Below are positions 45,095 to 61,687 of a stretch of DNA of 64,000 nucleotides, in pieces. Both the position numbers and the translations under genes were made by a program. Positions within the stretch are counted from its first letter, which is position 1, and every line of letters begins with the position of its first letter. The stretch lies in the NCBI GenBank assembly GCA_965153355.1, contig OZ231126.1, positions 38,998,001 to 39,062,000 on the forward strand. Reading direction: 5' to 3'. Under the pieces are notes generated by a model that saw nothing but the letters and a program-made list of their open reading frames with translations, was not told the DNA's origin and did no database searches. The stretch comes from Flaccisagitta enflata (lineage: Eukaryota > Chaetognatha > Sagittoidea > Aphragmophora).

Positions 45095-45415
45095 TGGTCT
45101 GATCAAGTAGCTGAGTCTGTTTGAGTAGCCAGGTCTGTTTGAGTAGCCGGGTCTGATGCAGTAGCCGGATCTGATCGAGTAGCTGGGCTTGATTGAGTAG
45201 CCGGGCTTGATCAAGTAGCCGGGCTTGATTGAGTAGCTGGGCTTGATTGAGTAGCTGGGCTTGATCTAGAAGCCGGGCTTGATCCAGCAGCAAGGCTTGA
45301 TCGAGTAGCCGGGTCTGATCAAGTAGCTGGGTCTGATTGTTTAGCCAGGTCTGATTGCGTAGCTGGGTCAGAATGAGTAGCCAGGTCTGATTGAGTAGCT
45401 GGGTCTATTTTCAAT
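45095..45415. repeat. 18-bp minisatellite
   Basis: About seventeen units near GTAGCCGGGCTTGATTGA. The 18-bp period keeps frames open and creates a repeated-residue minus-strand frame that is not a gene. Confidence 0.9.
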
Positions 45416-45562
45416 TAAGTAACTAAGATGTGGCCTTTAGTTTTTCAGCTTTTTCATTGATGAAAAATATAAGTTAAGAATATTCAAAATATTAGAAAAG
45501 AATGTGTTGACATATCAAATTTTGTCTTTCTTTGTACCCCAACATACCATTTGTTTTTTATC

Positions 45563-45699
45563 AATCGCGGACATGCGACTCTAGAACTTGCCGTGTCGGT
45601 CAGTCTGTCCATCCATAAACAAAACAAAATTAGAATTTTTTTTTCTGCTATTCCGCTCCCTCCCACCCCTCCGTAACCGGGGGAGTGTATACGATCTTG

Positions 45700-45704
<5 letters not shown>
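45563..45704 (-). mobile_element. Family A element, diverged
   Basis: TCGCGGACATGCGACTCTAG hairpin start, GTCGGTCAGTCTGTCC core, CCGCTCCCTCCCACCCCTCC block and CGATCTTGTTTTT end. Confidence 0.75.
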
Positions 45705-45751
<47 letters not shown>

Positions 45752-46375
45752 AAAAACAACAACAAAGAATCTGGAAGTACTACGGGCTTCTATCAACACG
45801 GCGCTTCAAGCATCAACTCCTACATCCAACATACCTGTCTGTTTGTCTGCCTATCCGAAGCCCAGAGCCTCTTGTGTCCGCTTTACCTCTCCGTCTAACT
45901 GCCCCCTCTGCATCTGCCTTCCCCCTGTGTCTGCCCCTCTGCATCTGCCACCCCCACTTTGTGTCTGCCCCCCCTCTTTTCCTCTCACCATGTTAGCGCT
46001 GTCATCAAGCGCTATATATCGACGGCGTGGATACGCAATCGGGGGCAGTCAAGTCGGAAACCAAAAGACATCAAGAATCGAAAACAAGAGTCTTCACATT
46101 GACACGTAGCAACAACTACAACAACAACACAACGTTGTGGATCGAGACCGGGGAAGACAAAAGTCACGAATAAGAAAGCGACTCGAGGAGCGCGAAAAAA
46201 CACAAAAACGAAAAAGATTGAAATACGCATGTCTGTTCGTCTGTTAGCCTGTCTGACTGTATGCAGGAATGAATCAAAAAAAAAAAAAAAAACAACAAAA
46301 AACAATGAAATCTGAGATACGCCATCTGCCTTAGACATGAACTATGTCTCGTGCATGTATTAAACCATTCATTCA

Positions 46376-46379
<4 letters not shown>

Positions 46380-46468
<89 letters not shown>
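46380..46468. repeat. (CT)n microsatellite
   Basis: About 89 bp of pure CT preceded by ATTC units. Confidence 0.95.
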
Positions 46469-46471
<3 letters not shown>

Positions 46472-46506
46472 ATATAACAGAGCTTTCTCACTGCCGACAA
46501 ATTTCC

Positions 46507-46680
46507 TTTTCTAGTTGCATGCATGCAACTTCAACCGGCTTTGTCCATCTGTTTGTCGGCCAGTCCCCGCAGTCAGGAGAGGACGCCGGGTCACAATATT
46601 GTTGCAGACGGGTGGGCAGGGGCATCCAACCCCCTTCCACCCCAACCTATCCCAACACTCAAACATACATAACTAGTCAT
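46507..46680. mobile_element. Two truncated family A ends facing each other
   Basis: 46512-46527 is a perfect hairpin GTTGCATGCATGCAAC in minus orientation with GGCTTTGTCCATC. From 46587 a plus-oriented GTGAC-subtype 5' part follows (GGGTCACAATATTGTTGCAG, CGGGTGGGCAGGGGCATCC). Neither is complete; a family F copy starts at once on the right. Confidence 0.7.
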
Positions 46681-47255
46681 CCAAGGATCGCACATGGTCA
46701 GCGGTACCCGATGCCCTGCTGGTAGTGATCCAGTGAAGAGGTGGAGTGAGAGCAGGGCAGCGGCCCCAAAGGGCCGATGTCCTGTAGAACACAGGGGAGA
46801 ATTTCGAGACATCAGCCCGTCCTGAGGGGGCATATTTCAGCTTTTAGATGGCTGATTCAGGCCACTGGGGGCATATCTCAGGGCTGGAGGGCAGAATCAA
46901 GGCTTAAAGAGCAGATTTGAGGTTTGCAGGGCTGATTTGATGCCTGTAAGGCTGATTGAAGGTCTGGAGGGCAGATTTGAGGTCTGGAGGGTGGATTTGA
47001 GGCATGGGGGAGGCTAATTTCAAGTAATGAGGGCTGATTTGAGGCCTTGAGGGCTAAATTAAGGCTTGGGAGGGCTAATTTGAGGCCCAAGAGGGCTAAT
47101 TTGAGGCCCTGGAGGGCTAATTTCTGGCCCAGGAGGGCTAGTTTTACACCTTGATGCTCAACGGGGGGGGAGGGATGGATGGAAGGACGGACGGACGGAC
47201 GGACGTCTCGAAATTCCCCCCTGTGTTCTACAGGACATCGGCCCTTTGGCTCTAT
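46677..47255. mobile_element. Family F foldback (F-prime subtype), complete
   Basis: ATCCAAGGATCGCACATGGT end, GCAGCGGCCCCAAAGGGCC and GTAGAACACAGGGGAGAATT arm. Array of GAGGGCAGATTTGAGGTCTG units 46840-47150, GACGGACGG run, then the inverted arm AATTCCCCCCTGTGTTCTAC and GACATCGGCCCTTTGG. Confidence 0.83.
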
Positions 47256-48195
47256 GTGTGCACGCCGGGCACACCCCCCAAAATTTTAGCGAGCCCGACA
47301 GGAAAAGAGCGTGCCCGGTAAAAAAGGTTGTTTTACCATACTTCTAACAACACATGTTTTTTCTGAAGCCTTCAAATGAGATAGAGATAGCTACTAGTGA
47401 AATAACTACAACGTTCTTAATTTTGGAGCGTTTTGATGCATTGATTGGAAAAAAAAGTTAGGCTAAGCTTAATTTGACTTTATCTTTATGTGTAAAAGAA
47501 GTCATGCCTGTCCCTCAATTGGTTGGTCGGTTGGTCTGTCAGTCTATTGCGCAAATGTCAAAACCGCGCAAAACTGCCGATCCTGGCTTCAATCTTTCTT
47601 CTTGTCTCCTTCCCACTTTCGTTCACTTTCACTCACCTTCTCTCACCTTCATTCACTTTCATTAAAATGTTCATTCATCAAAAACGTTCATTCATACATT
47701 CTTAATCAGCCAGTACACATATCCGCCTTTTTTCCTCAGTTGAAAACAAAAAAGGATGAAATTCCAGTGTCACACTTTTAAACGCACAAAGTAAAAGATG
47801 AAAAAAAGCTCGAGTTTGATGACAAAAAGGCCGAGTTTACACAAATACTTGTGCCTCGCGATCTAAGAAAGAATGAATGAATGAATGAATGAATGAATGA
47901 ATGAATGAATGAATGAGTGAGTGAATGGAAGAATAAATGGATGGATGAATGAATAAATGAATGAGTGATTGGTTGAAGTATTGAAAGCGAGAAGGTGAAA
48001 AGAAGGCCGAGAGTGGCCATTTTGCACATTTTTTTTTTAAAGCAATTTGCACATTTTTTCCATTTTTTTTTTGAAAGCATGAGAGATCAAGAAAATAAAG
48101 AGACACAAGAGCGTGCACGCCGGGCACGCAGCTAGTAAAAGCTGCGTGCCCGACCAAAGAACTGCATGCACCGGGCACGCGGGCACGCTCTATTT
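47256..48195. mobile_element. Possible element with GCACGCCGGGCACG ends
   Basis: GTGTGCACGCCGGGCACAC at 47254-47272 and repeated GTGCACGCCGGGCACGC / GCATGCACCGGGCACGC words at 48113-48190 could mark the ends of one element. Boundaries are unclear. Confidence 0.35.
47871..47925. repeat. (GAAT)n microsatellite
   Basis: Twelve or so GAAT units, then degenerate GAATGGAT units to 47970. Confidence 0.93.
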
Positions 48196-49530
48196 TCAGG
48201 CCTGGTAATGTTGTGGGAGGTATATTAGAAGGTAACTGAAACAATTTTAATTTTCAAATTAGCATTTTCAGTTGTTGCATTTTGATTTGAAATGATCTAT
48301 GCAGGTTCGGGATTTCCCCGTGGTTATTTCTTTGTTGCTATCTTTGTCTCCCCTTTATTACGTATGTTGCTATCTTTGTCTCTTTTTTGGCAAAAAACAA
48401 AAAAATAAAAAAAAATTCGGCAGCGCCCCTTTCTACTTGATGAAGGGCAATCTTGGGGTTCTCCTCTCTAGAAAAATATTAGGACCTGAAGAAAAGTAAC
48501 CCGTTGAATCTTGATCAAAATGGTTTCTCCTCTACTTATATTCAAATAAAATATATTCAAATAAGCTGATTAATGCAGACACACCTTCAGTAATTTTGAT
48601 AATTTTCTTTCATTTGGCGCCAAGCAGAATGCTCTACAACAAATATTTTTCATAATTACGATTACAATTTTTAAAATATTTATTTACAAAAAATTCAAAT
48701 TGAATTTTTTTCAATTTTTTTATTCTAAGTAGGATCAATAAAGGAAAGTATTTATATTTGCTTAAGCATGCAAATATAAGAAAACATGTTTCTGCTCATC
48801 AAACATGTAACTGCTCATCTGTGAGGGTGTTTTTGAGCATTTCAGCTTATTTAGTTCATTTAGCTGTTTTTTTTCTTAAATGCAATAAATGAATAAATAT
48901 TTTGATATATGTTTAAGCAAGCAGATAAAAGAAAGTATATCAGTGAACAGAGTTGCTCATTTTTTGAGGGTGTTTTTAAGTATTTTAGCTCATTTAGCTC
49001 AGTTTTTTTTCTGATTTTAAGTAGAACAAATAAATAAATATTTTAATGAAGTATGCATATACAAGAAAGCATGTTGTTCAGCAAAGCTAGTTATCTAGTG
49101 GAGTGATTTTGATTATCTTAGCTCATTTAGCTTATTTGCCTCGGTTCTATTTTTCTCTGATTTTCAGTGCAATCAAAACATTCAATTACTCTTGATTTGA
49201 TCTAACAAGTTAAAAAAGAAACAAAAGCTTGATGAAAAGTAACTAATGCTTACGACTTTTTTCCTTACGGCGACAGCCGCCATTACTGGTAATTTATCTC
49301 TTAACATCGTTTCACTGAAACCCCTGGACATCAAATTGTCTTTAACAATGACATGACCACAGAGGCCACTGTAGATACGCACGGTTGCTCCTACGACCCG
49401 AATACGTGTATGTATGTTCATGTCATACATGTACATGACCATCCGAAACCAACCGACTGACAGAGCCATTCGCTAAAAAGGGAAAGTGTTCCCACAATGA
49501 AAGATGATTCAATTCTACCAACGAAACAAA
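48196..49530. other. Unassigned AT-rich sequence downstream of the ubiquitin ligase gene
   Basis: Degenerate repeats of about 150-200 bp (TTAGCTCATTTAGCT, CAAATATAAGAAA words) at 48740-49140. 48560-48592 resembles one end of the GGGTGCGTCTGCATT MITE family. No gene recognised. Confidence 0.35.
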
Positions 49531-49535
49531 ACATT

Positions 49536-53784
<4,249 letters not shown>

Positions 53785-53799
53785 TGATTAAGTTTCAAA

Positions 53800-54290
53800 T
53801 GATATTTTACGAATGATGTTTTACCGATGATGTCGAGTTTGAAGATGGGGAGAACGAGGTGGCAAAAAAAAATCGATTTGGAAACCAAAAACCAATGACA
53901 GTTAGTTACGTCTATATAAAGAAAAGAGAACAACTTTCAAACTCAGTTGTTTTAATTTGTTACCAAAAGGCACTATGAACTAGGATCGGCAAAGAGTTCT
54001 CTTTTATAGAGCTCGGTGATATTTTCTTCTTCAGCCGAAACCCGAAGAAATTCTTGCGCAATTTGCGTCCACCGTTAGCCTTATGTTTTTCTCTCAAACT
54101 CTTCGCTGACAAAACATGCAAACTGGATTTCGAGTGTCTTGAAACTATTTCGCAATCCATTGACATGAAAATACGGGTTATGAAAAGTTGAGGCCGAAGA
54201 ACAACGATTTGATTGGTACGACAAAACATGGCCAAGTTAAGGTCAATAAGTGCGCCTCGCTTGAATAAGAATTTGAGAATCTTGAGAGTA
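53800..54290. other. Unassigned sequence upstream of the ligase gene
   Basis: May hold the promoter or first exon of the ligase gene, but I recognise no TATA box or convincing splice pair. A 91-residue minus-strand open frame (53960-54235) has no similarity I recognise. Confidence 0.3.
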
Positions 54291-54293
54291 TTT

Positions 54294-54352
54294 GATGAAT
54301 GAATGAATGAATGAATGAATGAATGAATGAATGAATGAATGAATGAATAAAT
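54294..54352. repeat. (GAAT)n microsatellite
   Basis: Thirteen or so pure units. Confidence 0.95.
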
Positions 54353-54654
54353 AAATGTGGTACGGCGTGAAAAATCGCTTTACAAGGAACTGCCGCAATG
54401 ATTTGTTTCATGAAACAAAAAGTGAGACTTTGTAATTGCAATGATTGACTTTATTCTTCACTATATTCTTAATACTATTCGATTTGTTTGAATGTCTTTC
54501 ATCTTGTTTCTTGTTTAAGCTAGTGATCAAAATGAAATTAGAACACCATAAGAACAGTTTGACCTAAAAATAAGAAAAGAGCCTCAGAAAAAAATAACAT
54601 GTTCTTACAAAAAGAAATGATTGCACTTCAGAATAAGCCGTTTGGCACATTCAA

Positions 54655-54738
54655 ACGGTGCGTGACCGACCAACCGACGGACCAACCAACCGACGGACGG
54701 ACATGACCTCTTATAGAAGTGCGAGAACGCTCTAAAAA
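54655..54738 (+). mobile_element. Family A element, 3' part, AGTGCG-hairpin subtype
   Basis: GACCGACCAACCGACGG core, ACCTCTTATAGA and terminal AGTGCGAGAACGCTCT, an imperfect hairpin, then an A run. Confidence 0.7.
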
Positions 54739-54804
54739 AGGGGTGGAAAGTTATTTGCCGTATACGATCAATAATAAAGAAGAGAATCAGACGGAATGAA
54801 AGAA

Positions 54805-54845
54805 AACAAGTAACTCGGGGTTACAATATTGTTGCGGAAAAAGGT
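54805..54845 (+). mobile_element. Family A element, 5' end fragment
   Basis: AACAAGTAACTCGGGGTTAC: hairpin GTAAC/GTTAC, a paired variant of GTGAC/GTCAC. Only this end is present. Confidence 0.65.
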
Positions 54846-54879
54846 GGACGTTTTAAATGAAAAGAAAGATAAGAAAGGA

Positions 54880-55034
54880 AACAAGGCCGGATACACGGCC
54901 AATACCAGTCGCGGACGGGTGGGCAGGGGCGGAAATGCGTGTTTTTCCACTTTTCAACTCGATCACCACGAACCGACCAACCGACCAACGGACGGACAAA
55001 GCCTCTTATAGAGTCGCTAGTCCGCGACTAAAAA
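54880..55034 (+). mobile_element. Family A element, complete
   Basis: AACAAGGCCGGATACACGGC start, GGGTGGGCAGGGGCGG, GACCAACC core, terminal hairpin GTCGCTAGTCCGCGAC (55013-55028). Confidence 0.9.
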
Positions 55035-55089
55035 TGAGAGAAAAGAGAAAAATATAGAGAAGGGAAGAAAGAAAGAGAGAAAGAAAAAA

Positions 55090-55099
55090 GAAAGAGGGA

Positions 55100-55163
<64 letters not shown>

Positions 55164-55215
55164 AGGAAAGAAAGAAAGAAAAAAAAGAAGGAAAAAAAGA
55201 AAGAAAGAAATAATG
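55090..55215. repeat. (GAAA)n microsatellite
   Basis: GAAA units with a few GAAG interruptions. Confidence 0.95.
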
Positions 55216-55244
55216 AAAGAAAGAGAAAAAGTAAAGAAACATGG

Positions 55245-55883
<639 letters not shown>

Positions 55884-56056
55884 TCCCGACGATTTACAAC
55901 TCCGAAGCTCACATTCGCAAATCACAATACAAGCTGGGAAGCACCAAGTCATTAGGCTGGCTGAACAGTTCATAAGAAAAACTGCAAAAGCGTGGGGAGC
56001 ACTCGCGACCAGCCTTCGCTCTTTCAAAGACAAGGTCGATGTTTGGAAATCTATTC

Positions 56057-56191
56057 TTTTTAGTTGCGGACACGCAACTCTATAAAAGGCTTTGTCCGTC
56101 CGTCCGTCCGTCTGTTTGTCCGTCCATCCGTAATGATCGAGCTGGAAAGTGTGAAAACGCGCATTTCCGCCCTTGCCCACCCATCCTCAAC
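56057..56191 (-). mobile_element. Family A element lacking its AACAAG end
   Basis: Hairpin GTTGCGGACACGCAAC, CTCTATAAAAGG, GTCC core, ATGATCGAGCTGGAAAGTG and CCGCCCTTGCCCACCC. The far end stops at CTCAAC. Confidence 0.82.
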
Positions 56192-56331
56192 ATGTTCCAT
56201 TCGATCATGAAATGAATGAATACGGCTGAATGTAAAAGGCGCTCAAACTTCAACAATCTCGTCTGATGCACATTTTCCTTTTTTCCAATTCTTATTAAGG
56301 AGGAATCCGCTAACTGGATAAAATATGCGGC

Positions 56332-56484
56332 GGTGTGTCTGCATTAATCAGCTTATTCGGATATTTTATTTGAATATTAACATACGGATATTTCATGTAG
56401 TAAATTTTGTTAATTTACTATGAAGAATATCCGGATATTGATATCCAGATGAATTATCCAAATAATATGGTGAATGCAGACGCG
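56332..56484. mobile_element. Palindromic MITE, GTGTGTCTGCATT ends
   Basis: GGTGTGTCTGCATTAATCAG against ATGGTGAATGCAGACGCG, with CGGATATT...AATATCCGG inner words: the whole 153 bp is nearly self-complementary. Partial copies at 31208, 32681, 38075 and 48560. Confidence 0.8.
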
Positions 56485-56570
56485 TTGGGGGAATGTACAT
56501 CACAATATGCAATTCAATGAGAAAATTCGGAAGAATGATAGCAGGGAATTCTTGTGCGTGTGTAATTGAC

Positions 56571-56608
<38 letters not shown>
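56571..56608. repeat. (TG)n microsatellite
   Basis: Eighteen TG units. Confidence 0.95.
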
Positions 56609-56609
<1 letters not shown>

Positions 56610-56860
56610 TGATGAGCTTCAGTATTTACGTGAAAGGGTGTGAAAAGACGAATCGTTGCACACTTCCCTCACGCCGTATTACCATAAAAACCAAGTGAAT
56701 AAAACCGAATTGTACTGATAGTCAAAGATTGTGCTCTTAATTAGGAAAATGAGCGCCAGATGTCACAGCTGCTTCCCTATCTCAACTTCTCTTCACTTCT
56801 ACATGTGTTGGCCAAACTCCATTTTTCCATTCGAACGCAAATATTGAAAACGGTCGTGAA

Positions 56861-57080
<220 letters not shown>

Positions 57081-57129
57081 GAAAGTTGTTCAGCAATTGC
57101 GATAGCTTAGATGGGAAAATGATGAAATT

Positions 57130-57685
57130 CAGCAGCTTCTTGTCAGAAAATTCGACTCAGCCACCTTTGTTTGTGAGATTTAATTCCTCATCTCGTTTGA
57201 CTCGACCTCCAATAAATAAAATTAGTATTGATGATGATATTGATAAATAATAATGATAATTTACCTTAATTTGCTGACCCATTTCTGATTTATACATCGC
57301 GGTTAAATGATTTGAAATACACAGTTTCTTTTATGGTTCACAAGGACATGTGTCTTTGCGACCCATTATGATAGAGTTGATATTGTTGTTTTAAAAGGAG
57401 CGTGTGTTTCTACTTTTTGAGTGAGTGAACAATGGTCGTTGATATGTGATAAGTTAATTCTTTTGAAATATAAAAAAAGGATTCGATTCTGAAATCAACG
57501 ACGTTTGAATTCTACCATTTTCCAAAACCTTTTATTTAATTGCATGTTTTAATCAATCCTTGACTTTGTTTTGTGTCCATTGATCTCTTCCATCGCCTCC
57601 TGACTAAATTTTCATCTTATCGTTGTTTCTTTTGTCTCCTTTCTCCCTTTCTTCTTCGTATCTTCGTTGTATCTTTTTATTTCAT
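57130..57685. other. Unassigned sequence
   Basis: AT-rich, no recognised gene or element. Confidence 0.3.
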
Positions 57686-57689
57686 TCGT

Positions 57690-57713
57690 TCAATCTTTCT
57701 TTCTTTCTTTCGT

Positions 57714-57765
<52 letters not shown>

Positions 57766-57885
57766 TCATTCATTCATTCATTCATTCATTCATTCATTCA
57801 TTCATTCATTCATTCATTCATTCATTCATTCATTCATTCTTTCATTCATTCATTCATTCATTCTTTCATTTATTCATTTATTCGT
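57690..57885. repeat. (TTTC)n then (ATTC)n compound microsatellite
   Basis: Two tetranucleotide runs differing by one base abut near 57768. Confidence 0.95.
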
Positions 57886-57902
57886 TCATTCATTGGACCA
57901 TT

Positions 57903-58146
57903 TCTAGTCGCTGTCTAAGCGACTCTATAAGAGGGTCTGTCCCTTGGTCTGAATGTCTGAATGTCTGAATGTAACGCGAAAATTTTGATGACGCGAAATC
58001 GATTGAAAAACGGATTTCTGACCATCACAGCGCCTGCCTGGCGTCAATACAGCCCCAACCCACTAATGAAATGCCCCTGCCCACTCGCATCACTGCCCCT
58101 GCCCACCAGCAGCGACTTCGGATTGGCCGTGTATCCGGCCTTGTTT
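57903..58146 (-). mobile_element. Family A element, GTCGCT-hairpin subtype, complete
   Basis: Hairpin GTCGCTGTCTAAGCGAC (57907-57923), CTCTATAAGAGGGTCTGTCC, TGAATGTC repeats in place of GTCC, AACGCGAAAATTTTGATGAC, three C-rich blocks (CCCCTGCCCAC) and GGCCGTGTATCCGGCC. Confidence 0.87.
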
Positions 58147-58191
58147 ACATTATTTTGTCACCCATTCTCATTTCGAGATTCTATTAATCGT

Positions 58192-58194
<3 letters not shown>

Positions 58195-58289
<95 letters not shown>

Positions 58290-58291
58290 TC
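58195..58291. repeat. (CT)n then (TTTC)n microsatellite
   Basis: CT to about 58235, TTTC to 58291. Confidence 0.95.
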
Positions 58292-58301
58292 CATTCGTCA
58301 G

Positions 58302-58612
58302 GTCGAGGCTCCAGATTCTCCTTCACCTCATTTGCATTGGCACCGGATGCCAAAGATTGTCTTTTCTTCACCGTATTCTTCATCGCCGTCGTCAGCCTCA
58401 TGCTCACATGGTCATTCCTTGGGCCTGCTGCCTCCAAGAACCTCTCTCTCTCTCTCTCTCTCTGCCATCCGGCGTCCGTTGTAGCTTCCTCCGTCGCGTT
58501 TGACGTCGAAGAAACACACCATCTAAGCGACGGGATTTTCTTTCTCTTCGTGTCGTGTGGACGCAGCTTGACTCTTTCGTCGCCAGATGATATCGAAACG
58601 TCCGCCAGATGA
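58302..58612 (+). CDS. Possible exon of a single-pass membrane protein
   Basis: After an acceptor-like TTTCCATTCGTCAG, an open frame reads GRGSRFSFTSFALAPDAK and then a strong hydrophobic segment CLFFTVFFIAVVSLMLTWSF, as in a type II membrane anchor. A (CT)n-encoded Ser-Leu run and a hydrophilic tail to the stop at 58612 follow. Higher GC and CpG than the surroundings favour a real exon. No family recognised, no start codon in frame and no partner exon identified. It could equally be a chance open frame; the antisense strand is also open. Confidence 0.25.
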
Positions 58613-58990
58613 TCGAACCTCAGCGCCAAACGCCACCTTTGGATGCACACCTTTACAATGCCTTCCACCACGTTTCTCTCCTCCCCTTAGCAACGTGCGC
58701 GCTTGACAACGACCTCTCCCGGTCAACGCAGTGAAACCGGGGAACGATCCGAGAAAGAGAAAACAAAAGGAATATAGATATAGAAAATAAATGAAAACAA
58801 AAGGTCACCGTGAAGAAAAACAAAAGAACAATAGGCAAAAATGAAAAACCAATGAGGCAGAGAAAAAAAGGAGGCGGTTTGGGGCGGTGTTCGACCGAAG
58901 CCGAAACGATTTATCAAACGATTACATTTTAATAATCCCTCTGACAGATTTATGATAATTCGCTTTATAACATGAACAATACACGTTTTA

Positions 58991-58993
<3 letters not shown>

Positions 58994-59078
<85 letters not shown>
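58994..59078. repeat. (GA)n microsatellite
   Basis: About 85 bp pure GA, followed by CpG-rich sequence (GATACGCGAGCAAGCGCGCG). Confidence 0.95.
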
Positions 59079-59504
59079 ACGATACGCGAGCAAGCGCGCG
59101 GCCCACCGTCAACGTGATTAACCGATATGCTGATCCGAAAAACATGAACGTTATTCCTTTCATTTCACTCTGATATGTTTCTTTTTGATTTGAATCGTTT
59201 CTTTCTTTCCATTTCCTTGCCTGGTTACAGCTTCTGGAGTCAGAGGCCACGAAGCGATGAGTTAGCTGGCTGCCAGATTGTCGCTGGACGTTCCAGCTGC
59301 CACACGTCAACTCACATTTTCTCTCGCGTTCTCTCCTTAGCATTCCTTCACTTCCTCCCCCTGGCAAATGTTTACAAAAGTCAAACACAGATTTTTGTAT
59401 TTCATGAATAATTTGACCTCTCGCGCGCACATTTCAGCGAATGTTCATGTATCCTTCCTTGTTTCGTTTACTCCATTCTTTCTTGTCCCTTCTGCGTTTG
59501 ATTT

Positions 59505-59640
59505 CCGGGCAGACACTCTGTCGCCAGAAGAGACTTCATCACGGCTCCAGATGGCGTCTAAAGAGCTTCTTTGTGGCGCCAGAAGAGACTTCATTTCGGC
59601 TCCAGATGTATTTTGGAGGAGCTTCTTTGTGGCGGCGGAT
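59505..59640. repeat. Direct repeat of the GTCGCCAGAAGAGAC motif
   Basis: Two about 63-bp units: CGCCAGAAGAGACTTCAT, CGGCTCCAGATG and GAGCTTCTTTGTGGCG occur in each (59521-59576 and 59577-59640). Confidence 0.75.
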
Positions 59641-60063
59641 GAGTTCAAACATGTCCGTTTAAAAGCGTCAACATTCCTCAAAAGAGAGAGAGAGAAAAGT
59701 GATTTTCTCTTTACTTTTATTTTTTTCCCATCGCACCGAGGACGTGGACTTCTTAGTTCCTGGGAATGCAATTGAGAAACTGAAGTGCGCAAAAAGTCGT
59801 GCACAAAGAGGGCCACAAACACACTCACATGCAAGATTATGTATCTCGAGATAGCAAGAGGGCGTGATTTCTATAATTTCTTCGTTGTCCCACTCAGGCG
59901 CGAATATAGACCTCCACCTTTTATTCTTTACCGCCAATCTATGGACAACGGGTTTTCTCCGGCACTTCATCCGGGTTGGTGTACATCCAGTGCGCACATC
60001 ACTCAACAGGTGCAGCCGTCACCGCCCGTCACTCCTAATTCACACGCCCAAGCTTCTCAATCT

Positions 60064-60185
60064 TGGCCACAGCACAGCACATTTCGCAAACACAGCACAT
60101 TTCGCAAAATTCCGACAACCATTGTGTTCAACAACTATTTGGTTCGCAAACACAGCACAGTTCGCAAAATTTCGACAACTAGTTA
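60064..60185. repeat. CGCAAACACAGCACATTTCG short tandem repeats
   Basis: CGCAAACACAGCACA-like words followed by AAAATTCCGACAAC occur three times in 120 bp. Confidence 0.75.
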
Positions 60186-60405
60186 ATGATGGGTGAAGTA
60201 ATGGCGATATCTGAAATGAAACTAACTTGGCGGAAAATATCTAAGATTTCTTATGATTGTACCAGAATCTTTGAAATTCTCTTTCTTCAGTTTCAATGAA
60301 AAAGTAACCAGTATTCCTAATGTATTGCAGGTGAGTTTAAGCTTCAATTAAGGAAAATGTATATCCTTTTGGGTCTAAGTTTTTTATCTCCAACATACAA
60401 ATCAG

Positions 60406-60410
<5 letters not shown>

Positions 60411-60478
<68 letters not shown>
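60411..60478. repeat. (GA)n microsatellite
   Basis: About 68 bp of GA. Confidence 0.95.
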
Positions 60479-60482
<4 letters not shown>

Positions 60483-60806
60483 AACTTTCAAGAAAGAATT
60501 CGAGAATGAATTATAGTGAGGGATATTGTTCCACTTTTCATAGAATAGACAATGAAAAAAATTATGATAATAAAACGAAAGAACAACAACAGAAGAAAAA
60601 AAATCATCAGAATGGTCTTACGCTTAGGCCGGTGCGGTGTCAGGATTGAGCCTTGAAATTGAGTGGACCAATTAAAAAACCAACCTACCCCATGATTTAC
60701 TTAATTCAAGAAAGAAGTTCAAACCGGGCAAACTGACTCACGGGCAGACTCATGAATGTAAAGCCCCCAAAACTCATAATCTTTGTAGTGATCTGTTTAG
60801 ATATCT

Positions 60807-61049
60807 ATGAATATACGCTATCATATCACAACGTATCAACTCGTCCCGTTCCACGACGACCAATCACGGGCCGTCTTTTCGGACCTCACCTTGACCAATA
60901 AGCATTCTCCATCTTCCGTCGCCATCGTAACTCGTCCGGTGCCAAATTTTGTGCCGATGAGGCCGAGGCCCGACATTGAGTCGCCACCTGGACTGGAGGA
61001 GGCGAAGAAGAGAAGGTGGAAAGGAAAGGATGGAGGAGGAAGGGGATGA
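60807..61049 (+). CDS. Possible exon, unrecognised protein
   Basis: Open frame with protein-like composition in the middle (SRAVFSDLTLTNKHS, SVAIVTRPVPNFVPMRPRP) in a GC-richer patch, turning basic at the end (EEAKKRRWKGKDGGGRG). I recognise no family and no clear splice sites, and the other strand is also open. Listed only as a candidate. Confidence 0.2.
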   Translation: MNIRYHITTYQLVPFHDDQSRAVFSDLTLTNKHSPSSVAIVTRPVPNFVPMRPRPDIESPPGLEEAKKRRWKGKDGGGRG

Positions 61050-61390
61050 AGGCATGGACTAGAAAAATGAGGCAAAGAATAGAGAAAAGTAAGGTTAAAA
61101 ATTGAAAGAAAAGAAGATAGCAGTGAGCAAAAAAGGAGAAATAGGAGGGAAGAGGAGGAGACAGGAAAGCCAAAAAGAAAGAGGAATGATTCGGCGACCG
61201 ATGGGAAAGCAGAAACCGTTTGCACACATTTACAAAAATGACCAAACAAAACAAAAAGAAAATTAATGAGGGGAATCGAAAGCAAAATGTAGAAGAATGG
61301 AATATTTGATTTTCGGGGGCCAGTTTTTGTTTGCGAGAAGCTGCCAAAGGCCAAATGCCAGAGAATGGATAAAGAACAATATTGATGTTT

Positions 61391-61424
61391 CCGGTCAGAC
61401 AGAGTGTCGCCAGAAGAGACAAGA
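61391..61424. repeat. Dispersed GTCGCCAGAAGAGACAA motif
   Basis: GTCAGACAGAGTGTCGCCAG then AAGAGACAAG, matching 55425 and 56865. Confidence 0.6.
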
Positions 61425-61687
61425 AGGCAGCGAAGTGGCGACAGATGACTTGATAAAGAAGCGCGAAGAGAAATCAACAGAAAAAAAGGAAAAGAAAAGA
61501 GGAAACGGAACATCTTGATTATTCTTGAAGGAGCTTCGCGAGAAATGGTATTGATGCTCGTCGATGATCGTCGAGGATTCCCAGATGGTGCAAATGTGTA
61601 GTGGTTCGATTCTCACTAAATGGAGATCTTTTGTTTTGACTGGTGCAAATGTAAAGTGGGATCTCATCTGTAGTTTGAACAGATCAG

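Noticed and set aside
45084-45293. Minus-strand repeat protein with LLDQARLLNQ units
   Set aside because: An 18-bp minisatellite explains the open frame.
49182-49469. Minus-strand frame of 95 residues downstream of the ligase gene
   Set aside because: Its start lies in a stretch resembling a decayed family A end (CTGTCAGTCGGTTGGT on the minus strand); no recognisable protein.
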